Source: Achromobacter xylosoxidans A8 (GTDB taxonomy: Bacteria > Pseudomonadota > Gammaproteobacteria > Burkholderiales > Burkholderiaceae_B). Taken from it: a stretch of DNA of 64,000 nucleotides. The notes under the pieces are model-generated. The model saw only the letters and a list, made by a program, of their open reading frames with translations, searched no databases and was not told the DNA's origin. Both the position numbers and the translations under genes were made by a program. Below are positions 15,425 through 24,761 of the stretch, piece after piece (within the stretch, counting starts at the first letter, position 1; the number at the start of each line of letters is the position of its first letter). The DNA is taken from contig NC_014642.1 in assembly GCF_000165835.1 (NCBI RefSeq), positions 1-64,000 on the forward strand. The letters are read 5' to 3'.

Positions 15425-16225
15425 ATGGCCTGCGCTCCGGCCTTCGTCCGGCGCGACGACGATGATGGCGTCGTCACGCTCACCCTCAGCCATCCCGATA
15501 CCCTGAACCGCTTCTCCGACGGTTCGCAGTTCCTGGAACTGGCCAGCCAGGTGCGCCGGGCCAACGCAGATCCGGCGGTGCGCGTCCTGGTCATCACAGG
15601 GGAGGGCAAGGCCTTTTGCGCGGGGGGAGACCTGCGCCAGATGGCCGAACGGGAGGGATTCTCGGCCGGGGACGTTGCCGAGGTGCAGGCGCGTTACCGC
15701 GAGACCGTGCATCAATTGCCAGCGGCGCTGGCGGAGACGGACATTCCGACCATAGCCGCGGTGAATGGCCCGGCCTATGGGGCGGGCTGCGATCTGGCGT
15801 GCTTTTGCGATATCCGGATCGCCGCGCAGCGCGCAAGCTTCTCAGTCAGTTTCGCTCGTCTGGGCATCGTGGCCGGCGACGGCGGCGCCTGGATGCTGCC
15901 CCGGCTCATTGGCCGCTCCAAGGCCATGGAGCTGGCCTTCACGGCCGAGCCCATCGATGCCCAAGAGGCGTGGCGCATCGGCCTGGTATCGGAGGTTACG
16001 CCAGACCATGCGCTGGCCCGGCGCACCACCGATCTGGCGCGTGGCATTGCACGGCATCCCGCCGCGGCGCTACGCATGCACAAGCGCCTGCTGCGCGACG
16101 CCGAACAGCACACGCTGGCAACCCATCTGGACGTTGTCGCGGCGTTTCAAGCGATTGCGCACGCCTCGGATGAACACCTGAGGGCGGTGCGCGATGTGGT
16201 CGGCGCCCTGGGGCAGCCTCGTTAG
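15425..16225 (+). CDS. Enoyl-CoA hydratase/isomerase (crotonase family)
   Basis: 266 residues from ATG at 15425; the frame is open further upstream but that part is IS-like repeat sequence. The oxyanion-hole motif AFCAGGDL is present. The first catalytic Glu position is Asp-like (GAGCDLACFC) and the second region reads FARLGIVAGDGG, as in isomerase-type members rather than classical hydratases. It is convergent with and overlaps the next IclR gene by 4 bases. It lies in the 15-29 kb catabolic region; substrate unknown. Confidence 0.85.
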   Translation: MACAPAFVRRDDDDGVVTLTLSHPDTLNRFSDGSQFLELASQVRRANADPAVRVLVITGEGKAFCAGGDLRQMAEREGFSAGDVAEVQARYRETVHQLPAALAETDIPTIAAVNGPAYGAGCDLACFCDIRIAAQRASFSVSFARLGIVAGDGGAWMLPRLIGRSKAMELAFTAEPIDAQEAWRIGLVSEVTPDHALARRTTDLARGIARHPAAALRMHKRLLRDAEQHTLATHLDVVAAFQAIAHASDEHLRAVRDVVGALGQPR

Positions 16226-17007
16226 TCCTCGCCGTCGGTCGCGAGGGCGACGCGCTCGGCCATGGCAAGCAGCGCCGGCGCGACCTGGTCTCGCAGTACC
16301 GCTTCCGTGACGTCGGCGCTGACAGCCATGGCGGCCAGGGCGAAATCGGAGCCCGCCTTCACTGGAGTGGCGATGGATGCGGTGTGCGTGGCCACGGGCG
16401 CGGCCAGGTAGCACCAGCCCGCTTTCTCCAGCTCCCGGAACGCGGCGTAGACGTCGTCCAGCGCGCGAGATGCGCCTGACGGTGCGTCGGCCTCGATCAT
16501 GCCCAGCAATTCATCGCGTTGTTCTTGTGGCCGTCCCCAAAGATAGGCGCGGCCGGAAGCCGAGACGGCCATGGGGAAACGGGCGCCCGTGGTCAGGCCC
16601 AGCTGTACCCGGCCCGCAGGAACGCAGTGCTCGACCACAAGCATATGCAGCCGGTCACGCGTGCTTAGCGTGACATGGACGCCGAAACGCTGAGACAACT
16701 CACGCATGAGGGGCCTTGCGGCCTGGCCGGTCGACAGGCCTTTCTTGGCGGCCCGCCCCAGCGCCAGGCAGGCGATATGGGGTTCGTAGCTGTCGCCCGT
16801 GGCCTGCAGAAAATGCTGGGCTTGCAGCGTCTGGACAAGCTTCTCGGTGGTCGGGCGGGTCAGCTCAAGCTTGCGGGCGATGTCGGCCAGCGTCAGTTTG
16901 CGGTGACGCAGATCGAATAGGCGCAGCACCTCCAGGCCCCGGCGCAGCGAATCGACCTGCGCGTCGTCGCGCGGCGTGCCCGGTGTCAATTGACGAGTCC
17001 GTACCAT
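16222..17007 (-). CDS. IclR-family transcriptional regulator
   Basis: 261 residues from ATG at 17007, two bases after the stop of the next IclR gene. The winged helix-turn-helix (LADIARKLELTRPTTEKLV) is at residues about 20-80, then an IclR effector domain (HMLVVEHCVPAGRVQ, FPMAVSASGRAYLW). It is co-transcribed with a second IclR gene, an unusual arrangement. Targets are probably the crotonase and/or the transporter operon on either side. Confidence 0.88.
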   Translation of the reverse strand: MVRTRQLTPGTPRDDAQVDSLRRGLEVLRLFDLRHRKLTLADIARKLELTRPTTEKLVQTLQAQHFLQATGDSYEPHIACLALGRAAKKGLSTGQAARPLMRELSQRFGVHVTLSTRDRLHMLVVEHCVPAGRVQLGLTTGARFPMAVSASGRAYLWGRPQEQRDELLGMIEADAPSGASRALDDVYAAFRELEKAGWCYLAAPVATHTASIATPVKAGSDFALAAMAVSADVTEAVLRDQVAPALLAMAERVALATDGED

Positions 17008-17009
17008 GA

Positions 17010-17816
17010 TTATTCCGCCTGCATATTGCTGAGTTCGGCTTCCAGCCGGGCCTTGAGGGCGAGCAGGTCGGGGATTACCTCCTGCTTCAACCGCGGCAAT
17101 TCCAGGGAGTTCGAAGGCGCTGCGCAGCCCAGTGCATAAGTGTGCGGGCCTTCCGGAGTGTCCACGACCACGGCGGCGCCGTTGGTGCCGGCCTCCAGGG
17201 TGCCGGCCGCGATGCAATAGCCGTCGCTCGCCATTTGTGAAACCGCCGCCGGGACTTCGCGGCTCAGCAGCTCCCAAGCCTGCGGGTCGGTTGCGGAAAG
17301 CTTGTCGAGGAACACAGTGCGTTCCGCATCGCCCATTGCGCCGACCAAGGCCCTGCCCAGGGCCGAGCGGTCTATGCGCAGCCGTGAGCCGGCGCGCACC
17401 CGCAAGGTGAAAATCATGTCTCGGCTATGCGTGACCTCGTTGCAGACCATGCTGCTGGCGTCGGGCGAAGCGAGTACCACGGAGACTTGGTGCTGGTCGG
17501 CGAATTGCTGCATCAGGGGCCTGGCGAGCACGACAAAGTCCCGGTGCGAAGCCGCGATGAACCCAAGAGCGAGCACGGCCGTGCCCAGCCGGTAGGCGGC
17601 CCGTTGGGCGGAATATTGCAGGTATTCCGCCTCCAGCAGATTGGCCGTAAGACGCGAGACGGTCGGCTTGGGCAGACCGGTGAGCGCCGCGATCTCGGAG
17701 TTGCTCAGCCACTCGTTATTCGGCTCGAACGCCGAGAGAATGGTCAGCCCGCGCGACAGCACCCGCACTTCGCGAATGCCTGGCTTTTCGGAGGACGAAT
17801 CAACGGATGTATTCAT
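17010..17816 (-). CDS. IclR-family transcriptional regulator
   Basis: 268 residues. The N-terminal HTH region (SNSEIAALTGLPKPTVSRL) and effector domain (SRLRIDRSALGRALVGAM, GYCIAAGTLEAGTNGAAVVV) are complete. The start codon lies inside an 8-bp-arm dyad at 17815-17845, suggesting autoregulation. It heads a two-regulator unit with the IclR gene downstream and follows, on the same strand, the old-yellow-enzyme/transporter genes, which may be its target. Confidence 0.88.
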   Translation of the reverse strand: MNTSVDSSSEKPGIREVRVLSRGLTILSAFEPNNEWLSNSEIAALTGLPKPTVSRLTANLLEAEYLQYSAQRAAYRLGTAVLALGFIAASHRDFVVLARPLMQQFADQHQVSVVLASPDASSMVCNEVTHSRDMIFTLRVRAGSRLRIDRSALGRALVGAMGDAERTVFLDKLSATDPQAWELLSREVPAAVSQMASDGYCIAAGTLEAGTNGAAVVVDTPEGPHTYALGCAAPSNSLELPRLKQEVIPDLLALKARLEAELSNMQAE

Positions 17817-17845
17817 CGAGTCATCAAAATGAAATTAGACTCGAT
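17815..17845. promoter_or_regulatory. Dyad over the IclR start codon
   Basis: Perfect arms ATCGAGTC and GACTCGAT separated by 15 bases; the ATG of the regulator (17816-17814) is within the left arm. Probable autorepressor site controlling the two tandem IclR genes. Confidence 0.6.
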
Positions 17846-17891
17846 TCTACAGGTAAGCCTGCCTGAATATGGGGCTCAGGCGCCCCCGTTG

Positions 17892-19022
17892 CTACTCCTG
17901 AAAGACCTTCGGCCGGCGTTTGAGCCACCAGCCGTATTGCTCGGGCCAGGCGAGATAGTCGGGGTCGGCTTGCAAGGCCAGGCGCGCGTGCAGGGGCCAA
18001 TTCGGGTTGTGCAGCGCCTCGCGCCCGATTGCCACCAGATCCGCCTTGTTCTCTGCCAGGATCGCTTCGGCCTGTTCCGGATCGACGATCAGGCCCACGG
18101 CGATCGTGGCGATGCCGGCTTCCTGCTTCACGGTTTGCGCGAACGGCACCTGGAAGCCGGGGCCGCGCTTGACGGCAAGCGGGCCTTGCCCCGCCGTGGC
18201 GGGTGCCTGGATGCCGCCGGAAGAACAGTCGACCAGGTCTACGCCCAGTGCTTTCAGTTCGCGCGAAAACACGATGCTGTCGGCCAGCTGCCAACCGCCT
18301 TCAATGCCGTCGACGGCGGAAATCCGTACGGACAGCGGGATGTCGGAGGGCAGGGCGTCGCGGACGGCGGCCGCGACCTGCAGAGGGAAGCGCATACGGT
18401 TTTCGAGCGATCCGCCATATTGGTCCTGCCGCAGGTTGGTGACCGGAGAGAGGAAGCTGTGGAGGAGGTAGCCATGTGCGGCGTGGATCTCGACCAGGCG
18501 GTATCCGGCGCTGACTGCGCGGGCCGCGGCGGCGCGGAAGCTTGAGACGAGGCCAGCCAGTTCGGGGGTGTCCAGCGCGCGCGGCACGGGCCAGCCCTCT
18601 TGAACCGGCACGGAAGAGGCGGCCGTGGTTTCCCAGGCCAGCTCCGCCGAGGAGAGCGCCAACGGCCGGTTGCCTTCCCAGGGGCGGCCGGTGCTGGCCT
18701 TGCGTCCGGCATGGCCGATCTGGATGGACGGAATCACGCCGTGAGTGGCCATGATGCGCGCGAGTTCCGCGAGCCCGGGGATCTGTTCATCGCTCCAGAT
18801 TCCCAGGTCGCCTGGGGTTCCCCGGCCGTCGCGGGTGACGGCTGCGACTTCGATCATGGCGCTGCCGGGTCCGCCTCGTGCCAGGCCGGCGGTATGGAAC
18901 CGGTGCCAGTCCTGCACCAGCCCGTCGATGGCGGAATACTGGCTCATCGGCGAGATAAGCACCCGATTGGGCAGCTCGACGCCGCGCAGTTTGATCGGGG
19001 TGAACAGCTTGGTGGCCCGCAT
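17892..19022 (-). CDS. Old yellow enzyme-family NAD(P)H:flavin oxidoreductase
   Basis: 376 residues from ATG at 19022 (AAGGAA upstream; an ATG at 19052 is possible). FMN-barrel features: LPNRVLISPMSQYSA with the YqjM-like thiol position substituted, QIGHAGRK, the catalytic His pair in EIHAAHGYLLHSFLSP, and QYGGSLENRMRF. Such enzymes reduce activated C=C bonds of enones. With the Dabb protein and SDR next to it, it may handle a cyclic or terpenoid ketone; that is inference. It ends a long minus-strand operon from 26.5 kb. Confidence 0.88.
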   Translation of the reverse strand: MRATKLFTPIKLRGVELPNRVLISPMSQYSAIDGLVQDWHRFHTAGLARGGPGSAMIEVAAVTRDGRGTPGDLGIWSDEQIPGLAELARIMATHGVIPSIQIGHAGRKASTGRPWEGNRPLALSSAELAWETTAASSVPVQEGWPVPRALDTPELAGLVSSFRAAAARAVSAGYRLVEIHAAHGYLLHSFLSPVTNLRQDQYGGSLENRMRFPLQVAAAVRDALPSDIPLSVRISAVDGIEGGWQLADSIVFSRELKALGVDLVDCSSGGIQAPATAGQGPLAVKRGPGFQVPFAQTVKQEAGIATIAVGLIVDPEQAEAILAENKADLVAIGREALHNPNWPLHARLALQADPDYLAWPEQYGWWLKRRPKVFQE

Positions 19023-19061
19023 GAGGTTCCTTGTTTCGGGTGGTCGTGTCATGGCCGGCGC

Positions 19062-19352
19062 TCAGGCTTCGTAGTCCAGCACGATGAGCTGCCTGCTGAG
19101 CGCCGCGACTTTCTGCTTCAGCGGCACGTGGACAGGGGCCTGCTGATATTGATCATGGGCGGCCGCGTCCACGAGGTCTGCCACGAAAGCGTGGGTGTAG
19201 GAATGGGCGCGATCCGAGGCATTGGTGGCAAAGCGCAGTTCGAGGATGCCCGGAAGTTCGTCCTTGATGGTCTGACACATGCCGACGATTTCTTCGTGGT
19301 CCCGCCCGGTGAGCGGGTTGTTGAAGCTGAGCATGACGATATGGCGAAACAT
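19062..19352 (-). CDS. Stress-responsive A/B barrel (Dabb) domain protein
   Basis: 96 residues from ATG at 19352 (GGAG upstream). The MFRHIVMLSFNN start, the ILELRFATNASDRAHSYTHAF middle and the HVPLKQKVAALSRQLIVLDYE end are diagnostic of the small dimeric Dabb fold. Some family members are cyclases or decarboxylation-related enzymes, others are stress proteins. Placed between the old yellow enzyme and an SDR, a catalytic role in this pathway is possible. Confidence 0.85.
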   Translation of the reverse strand: MFRHIVMLSFNNPLTGRDHEEIVGMCQTIKDELPGILELRFATNASDRAHSYTHAFVADLVDAAAHDQYQQAPVHVPLKQKVAALSRQLIVLDYEA

Positions 19353-19367
19353 GATGGCTCCGGTCAC

Positions 19368-20129
19368 TCAGGAAATGGTCAATCCGCCGTCGACGGCCAG
19401 GATGTGGCCGGTCGTGGAGCGGGACTCATCGGATGCCAGGTACAGCGCGGCGTGGGCGATGTCTTCCGGTTGCACCAGCCCGAAGAACTGGCCTTCCAAC
19501 GACTTGCTGGTGACGCCATCGTCCTTCAGCAGTTTGAGCACACGTTCTGTCGCCGTCGCGCCGGGAGCCACCGCATTGACGCGGATCCGGTACTGGGCAT
19601 ACTCCACCGCCATCGATCGGGTCAGCGCGCTGACCGCGCCCTTGGCGGCCGTGTAGGCGTCTTTGCCGTGGGTGCCGATCAGGGCGAAGATCGACGTGCT
19701 GTTGATGACCGAACCGCCATTACCCGCGTCCATCATGGCCTGGATGCCGTAGCGGCATCCCAGCCAGGTCCCGAACAGATCGAGCTTCATCTTGGACCAG
19801 AATTCTTCCACCGGCGCGTCCGTCACGCGGCTGTCGCGGACGGTGGATCCTCCGGCATTGTTGTACAGCACGTCGAAGCGTCCAAACTGCGCCACGGTGC
19901 GCTTGACGGCTTCTTCCAGGCTTTCGGGTTCCGTGACGTCGGTGTGGATGAAAAGGGCGGGGCGGCCCGTCGACGCTTCCACCATGGCGGCGGTCTGCTC
20001 GCCCGCGGCGGTGTCACGCTCGGCGATGACGACCTGCGCGCCTTCCTTGGCGAATAGCAGTGCGCTGGCGCGGCCGATGCCGGCGCCGCCACCTGTGATG
20101 AAAGCGACCTTTCCTTCGAGTCGTTGCAT
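19368..20129 (-). CDS. Short-chain dehydrogenase/reductase
   Basis: 253 residues from ATG at 20129 with GAGGTAATT upstream; longer in-frame codons overlap livF. Classical SDR: TGGGAGIG cofactor motif at residues 12-19, NNAG near 90, and the catalytic Ser146, Tyr159 and Lys163. No acidic residue assignment for NAD versus NADP was attempted beyond AERDT at the end of the second strand, which favours NAD. Likely oxidises a hydroxy-acyl or alcohol intermediate. Confidence 0.9.
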   Translation of the reverse strand: MQRLEGKVAFITGGGAGIGRASALLFAKEGAQVVIAERDTAAGEQTAAMVEASTGRPALFIHTDVTEPESLEEAVKRTVAQFGRFDVLYNNAGGSTVRDSRVTDAPVEEFWSKMKLDLFGTWLGCRYGIQAMMDAGNGGSVINSTSIFALIGTHGKDAYTAAKGAVSALTRSMAVEYAQYRIRVNAVAPGATATERVLKLLKDDGVTSKSLEGQFFGLVQPEDIAHAALYLASDESRSTTGHILAVDGGLTIS

Positions 20130-20175
20130 AATTACCTCGCGAAAACTAATGAGTGGATAGGGCGTTGCGTGGCGA

Positions 20176-20898
20176 TCAGATTCCCAGGTAGGCCTTGCGC
20201 ACCGCTTCGCTGCTGGCCAGCTCCGAGGCCAGGCCCTGCAACTGGATTTCGCCACGTTCGAGAATGAAAGCGTGGGTGGCGATCTCCAATGCCATTTCTG
20301 CGTTCTGCTCGACCAGCATGACGTCCACCCCTTCGGCCGCGATGTCCTGGATGATCTGCGCGATGGTGTCGACGATGGCTGGCGCGAGCCCGATGGTGGG
20401 CTCGTCGAGCAGCAACAGCCGCGGTCGGGCCATCAGGGCGCGTCCCACGGCAACCATCTGCTGCTGGCCGCCGCTGAGGCTCCCGGCTTGCGATTTGAGC
20501 CGGGTTTTCAGGGCGGGGAAGCGCTCCAGGACGCTCGCGATGCCCTGCTCGATAGCATGCTTGCTTTTCTCCCGGTAGGCGCCGAGTTCGAGGTTTTCAC
20601 CTACGGTCATGGCTTTGAACAACCGTCGCCCTTCGGGCACCAGTACCAGCCCCCTGGCGACGAGGGCATCCGGCGCCAGTCCGGTAATGTCTTCGCCATA
20701 GAAGCGGACTTTCCCGGACGAGGGCGCGACCAGGCCGGTCAAGGCTTTCATGATGGTCGACTTGCCGGCGCCGTTGGAACCGACGATGGTGGAGATGGAA
20801 CCCCGCTTCACCGTGAAGCTCGCCCCGCTTACCGCCGGCACGATGCCGTACATCACGGAGAGACGCTCTACGTCGAGCACATTTTCGTTATTGTTCAT
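20176..20898 (-). CDS. livF: Branched-chain amino acid-type ABC transporter ATPase, LivF-like
   Basis: 240 residues: Walker A GSNGAGKST, signature LSGGQQQM, Walker B LLLLDEPTIGLAP, and the short LivF-type length. Energises import through the LivH/LivM-like permeases encoded upstream. Its start overlaps the LivG-like gene by 11 bases. The substrate is probably an acid of the local catabolic pathway rather than an amino acid, given the neighbours. Confidence 0.92.
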   Translation of the reverse strand: MNNNENVLDVERLSVMYGIVPAVSGASFTVKRGSISTIVGSNGAGKSTIMKALTGLVAPSSGKVRFYGEDITGLAPDALVARGLVLVPEGRRLFKAMTVGENLELGAYREKSKHAIEQGIASVLERFPALKTRLKSQAGSLSGGQQQMVAVGRALMARPRLLLLDEPTIGLAPAIVDTIAQIIQDIAAEGVDVMLVEQNAEMALEIATHAFILERGEIQLQGLASELASSEAVRKAYLGI

Positions 20899-21622
20899 GC
20901 CGCTTCCCCAGATAGGCCGAAATCACACGCGGGTCCCGCTGAATTTCGGCTGGCGTGCCGGTGGCCAGAAACACGCCATAGTCCAGCACCACGATGCGGT
21001 CGCAGATGTCCATGACCGCCTTCATGTTGTGTTCCACGAGCAGCATCGAGACACCGTATTCCTCGCGCATCCTGCGGAAGATCGCCAGCACCGAGGTGGC
21101 CTCGGTCTGGTTCAGGCCGGTCAGGGGTTCATCCAGGCAGAGCAGGCTTGGCCGGGCGGCGAAGGCGATGGCGATGCTGACCAGCCGCTGCAGTCCATGC
21201 GAAAGGTTGCCCGCGATCTCGTCCAGAACCTCGGACAGGCCCATGAGCGCCGCCGTTTCGCGCACGCGCGCATCGCGTTCGGCCTTGTTGCGCAACGTCG
21301 CGAACGTGCCTACGACGATGTTGTCGTAGACGGTCATGTCGCGCAGCATGCTGTCGTGCTGAAACGTCCGCACCAGCCCCTGTCGGGAAATTCGAGCGGC
21401 ACTCTGGCCAGTGATGTCCCGGCCCATGAACGTCAATTGGCCGCCCGACGGCTTGTAATAGCCGCTCACCACGTTGAAGGTGGTGCTTTTCCCGGCGCCA
21501 TTCGGGCCGATGAGTCCGAGGATTTCTCCCTTGCGGACTTCGAAGCTCAGATCCTTGACAGCCACCAGGCCGCCAAAGCGACGGCTCATGCCATCGACTT
21601 TCAGTAGTACTTGGTTTTCCAT
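20888..21622 (-). CDS. livG: Branched-chain amino acid-type ABC transporter ATPase, LivG-like
   Basis: 244 residues: Walker [10 protein letters not shown], Walker [14 protein letters not shown], and the LivG-type insertion around [20 protein letters not shown]. The ABC signature is NLSHGLQR rather than LSGGQ, a variation tolerated in LivG proteins. Pairs with the LivF-like ATPase. Confidence 0.92.
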   Translation of the reverse strand: MENQVLLKVDGMSRRFGGLVAVKDLSFEVRKGEILGLIGPNGAGKSTTFNVVSGYYKPSGGQLTFMGRDITGQSAARISRQGLVRTFQHDSMLRDMTVYDNIVVGTFATLRNKAERDARVRETAALMGLSEVLDEIAGNLSHGLQRLVSIAIAFAARPSLLCLDEPLTGLNQTEATSVLAIFRRMREEYGVSMLLVEHNMKAVMDICDRIVVLDYGVFLATGTPAEIQRDPRVISAYLGKRHEQ

Positions 21623-21629
21623 GAGGACC

Positions 21630-22574
21630 TCAGGCTTGGGGCTTCGCCGCGGCAGTCAGTCCGGGCGCGCGCTTGTTGAGGTGACGGCCCAGGCCGATCA
21701 GGCCCCCCGGCATCAGCAATACCGAGATCACGATGGCGGCTCCGTAGAAAATGTGCTCGTAGGGACCGAAGCTCAAGGCGAACTGGCCGAGCAGCGTCAG
21801 CACGATGGCGCCCACCACGGCCCCCAGAATGTGGGACTCTCCGCCCACCTTCAGATAGGCTAGGGCGTATACCGCGAGCAGGAAGCCGAAATCCCCTGGG
21901 CTGATGACGTTGTTCGAGTACGCCAGCAGCGCGCCAGCAATTCCGGCCACGAACGACGATACGCCGAGGCACAGCACCTTCGTCAGGTGGACGTTGATGC
22001 CTACGGTTTCGACGAGGGCGTCGTTGTTGCGGATGGCCACGAGGACTTTTCCGAAATCCGACTTCTCAATGAACCACAGCGCCCAGAGCAGTGCGAGGAC
22101 GACCGCAACCACGAGGGCGGGGAAATAGCCGTCCAGGTAGGACGGCGGAAAGATCCCGACCATGCCGGAGCTTCCGCCGATCGCTTCGGTCTTGGTATAG
22201 ATCATGCGGATCACTTCGGTGAAGGCGAAGCTGATCAGCATGAAGTAGGGGCCTTTGGCGCGCAGCGTGATGTAGCCGAACACCAGGCTGATGAGCCCGG
22301 CGAAAACTGCGCTGGCGGCCAGCGTGACCAGGAAGGGCCAGTTGAACGATACGCTGCCGACACCCGCCATGTAGGCGCCGAGTCCCACAAAACCGGCGAC
22401 GGCGAAGTTGAGTTCACCGATCAAGGTAACGAAACGGAAGCTGGCGGTGATCAGCACGTTGACGGCCAGCCACAGGACCAGACTGGCGGCCAGGCCGCCG
22501 CCCTGGAGCAGGCTGGCGGCGAGCGCCACCAGGCCGACCGAGACGACTGCAGGGGTGAGTAGCGATTTAGCCAT
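21630..22574 (-). CDS. livM: ABC transporter permease, LivM-like
   Basis: 314 residues from ATG at 22574, which overlaps the LivH-like stop by 8 bases. About eight to ten hydrophobic segments, with the family motif [22 protein letters not shown] and the ending [12 protein letters not shown]. Inner-membrane half of the import channel. Confidence 0.92.
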   Translation of the reverse strand: MAKSLLTPAVVSVGLVALAASLLQGGGLAASLVLWLAVNVLITASFRFVTLIGELNFAVAGFVGLGAYMAGVGSVSFNWPFLVTLAASAVFAGLISLVFGYITLRAKGPYFMLISFAFTEVIRMIYTKTEAIGGSSGMVGIFPPSYLDGYFPALVVAVVLALLWALWFIEKSDFGKVLVAIRNNDALVETVGINVHLTKVLCLGVSSFVAGIAGALLAYSNNVISPGDFGFLLAVYALAYLKVGGESHILGAVVGAIVLTLLGQFALSFGPYEHIFYGAAIVISVLLMPGGLIGLGRHLNKRAPGLTAAAKPQA

Positions 22575-23442
22575 TTCCGAGAATTCCCTTCGGACGAACG
22601 AGAAGTACAAACATGGTCAGGGCGAACATCGTGATCGTGGCCCAGGTGGGGTCGAAGTAGTAGCCGCCAAGGCTTTCGATGACGGCGATCAGCAGGCTGC
22701 CCAGGATGGCTCCCGGTATGCTGCCCAGCCCACCGATGACAATCGCGATGAAGCCTCGAATGAGATAGTCGCTGCCGATGACTGGGCTGGAGACCGTCAC
22801 GGGGGATAGCAGCACCGCGGCGATAGCGGCGAGGGAGGTCGCGATGAAAAAGCCGGCCAGGGCGATCCGGCGGTAGGGAATGCCCTGCAGCATGGCTGCT
22901 TCATGGTCTTCCGAGACCGCGCGCAAGGCCTTGCCCAGGCGGCTGGACGTGATGGTCCAGCACATGAGTACGGCCACTAATAGCGCGCAGCAGGTGATGA
23001 TCAGGCGCTGCATGGTGATGTAGGCGCCCAGGATGTTCACCGTTCCTTCGACCAGCGCGGGGAGTTTATTGGGAACGCCGCCAAAGGACTCCAGGAATAT
23101 GCCTTGCAGCAATAACGAGAGGCCGACCGAAACCACGAAGGAACCAGTCATGTCGCGCTGGAACCGCTGCAAGGCGAACTTATAGATCACGCCGCCAAGC
23201 AGCAGCGTCAGGGCGATTCCCAGCGCGCCGCTCAGCGCATACGACGCGAAGAGCGGCAACTGCTCGCTGACCAGGAATGGGACTGTCACCCCCATCACCA
23301 GCAACGGCAGCGTGAAAAACTCCCCATGCGCAAAGTTGACGATCCGCATGACGCCGAATATGAGCGTCAGGCCCAGCGAGAACAATATGTACGCCGCGGC
23401 GATCTGCATACTGTTCATGATCAATTGCATGTAAACGTCCAA
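22567..23442 (-). CDS. livH: ABC transporter permease, LivH-like
   Basis: 291 residues, polytopic; family features are GLTLIFGVMRIVNFAHGEF near the N-terminus and the FIAIVIGGLGSIPGAILG loop before the last segments. An ATG at 23430 is an alternative start. Forms the channel with the LivM-like protein. Confidence 0.92.
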   Translation of the reverse strand: MDVYMQLIMNSMQIAAAYILFSLGLTLIFGVMRIVNFAHGEFFTLPLLVMGVTVPFLVSEQLPLFASYALSGALGIALTLLLGGVIYKFALQRFQRDMTGSFVVSVGLSLLLQGIFLESFGGVPNKLPALVEGTVNILGAYITMQRLIITCCALLVAVLMCWTITSSRLGKALRAVSEDHEAAMLQGIPYRRIALAGFFIATSLAAIAAVLLSPVTVSSPVIGSDYLIRGFIAIVIGGLGSIPGAILGSLLIAVIESLGGYYFDPTWATITMFALTMFVLLVRPKGILGNG

Positions 23443-23479
23443 CTTGTCTCCCCCGACTTATCGCCGTCCGGCGTTCTGA

Positions 23480-24688
23480 TTACTTTCCTTGTGCCAGACG
23501 CTTCTGAAGCTCTTCCGGCACGACGCGCTCCACCTCGACCAGCTTGCCGTCCTGGATCTGCGTGATCATGACCGGGATGAGCATCTGCTGGGGCGAGCCG
23601 TAGGTTGCCTCGCCGCCGAACGCCGTCTTGCCGTAGGACGTCTCGAACACAATCTTGGGCAGAACCTTCAGGATCTCGGAGGGCTCGACGCTTTGCGCCG
23701 CTTCCATGCCCGCCTTGAGGGCATACACAGAGTCGTAGGGCGCCAATTGCAACGGGTTGAGCGATTCCCCGACGGCCTTTTTCATGCCTTCATTGAGCTC
23801 ACGTTGCTTGCTGGTGGCTTGGGCTCCGGAGTAGTCGCCCGAAAAGCCCATGTACACGCCATTGGCTGCCTTGCCGCCAATGTCCACGAGTTGCGCCGCA
23901 CCGGTGCCCACCGGCTGCACTTTGACGCCGTCCCAGCCCAGCACGGCCAGTTCCCGGAACAGCACGCCTGCGTCTGCAGGCGGCGCGACACCGAGGTCGA
24001 TGACGTCCGGCTTTGCCGCCGCCAGCTTCTGGGCAATAGGTTGGAATTGCGTGGTGCCGCGCTCGTACCAGTTGACCGACACCACCTTTACGCCAAGCTT
24101 CTCCCAGGCCTGCTGGGCGACCGGCTCGGTTTCCTTGCCGGTGGCGTCGTTCGGATTGAGCATGGCGACCGTCTTGATGGACCCATGCTTGGCCTTGACG
24201 TAGGCATATAGCGGTTCCAGGATTTCAAACGGCGTGGTTGACTGGGTCAGGGTGTACGGCTTGGTCGGCCCCTTGACGGTTTTGCCCCAGGCCGAGGTGA
24301 AAAGAATGACCTGGTTGCGCTCGGTGAGCGACTGCAGCGCCAGGATGGGCGCGGTGCCAATGCTGCCGACGACGTAGCGCGACTTGTCGCGATTCACGAT
24401 GTTCTGCGCGACCTTGGTTCCTTCCGCTGCGTTGTACTTGTTGTCGTACGCGCGGACCTCGAACTTGTAGGTCGTTCCGCCGATCTTCACGCCGCCGGCG
24501 TCATTGATCTCCTTGGCGGCCTGTTTGGCAGTCCATTCCTGCCCCAGCCCCCAGGTCGCGGCAGCGCCTGACATCGGGGCGGATACGCCCAGTATCAGGG
24601 TCTTGGTGTCCTGGGCGGAAGCGCTGCCCGCCATGAGCGTGGCTGTTGCCATTGCCGTGGCAAGCAGAATGTTGTTGAGGTTCTTCAT
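23480..24688 (-). CDS. Periplasmic branched-chain amino acid-type binding protein, LivK-like
   Basis: 402 residues with a signal peptide (LATAMATATLMAGSASAQ, cleavage near residue 25), then a type I periplasmic binding fold (LILGVSAPMSGAAATWG). The group that includes this size and ending is often tied to aromatic or organic-acid uptake in betaproteobacteria. First gene of the transporter set in the operon; a hairpin lies upstream of it at 24723. Confidence 0.9.
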   Translation of the reverse strand: MKNLNNILLATAMATATLMAGSASAQDTKTLILGVSAPMSGAAATWGLGQEWTAKQAAKEINDAGGVKIGGTTYKFEVRAYDNKYNAAEGTKVAQNIVNRDKSRYVVGSIGTAPILALQSLTERNQVILFTSAWGKTVKGPTKPYTLTQSTTPFEILEPLYAYVKAKHGSIKTVAMLNPNDATGKETEPVAQQAWEKLGVKVVSVNWYERGTTQFQPIAQKLAAAKPDVIDLGVAPPADAGVLFRELAVLGWDGVKVQPVGTGAAQLVDIGGKAANGVYMGFSGDYSGAQATSKQRELNEGMKKAVGESLNPLQLAPYDSVYALKAGMEAAQSVEPSEILKVLPKIVFETSYGKTAFGGEATYGSPQQMLIPVMITQIQDGKLVEVERVVPEELQKRLAQGK

Positions 24689-24722
24689 CCTGTCATCTCC
24701 GTATTTATAGGTGTAGTGATAG

Positions 24723-24746
24723 CCGGTAGGCGCCGGCTTCTACCGG
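24723..24746 (-). promoter_or_regulatory. Intercistronic inverted repeat before the binding-protein gene
   Basis: Arms CCGGTAG and CTACCGG around 10 bases, between the dehydrogenase stop and the LivK-like start. May act as an mRNA stabiliser that lets the binding protein be made in excess over the enzymes. No T-run. Confidence 0.4.
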
Positions 24747-24761
24747 ATCCCCGGTATGTCG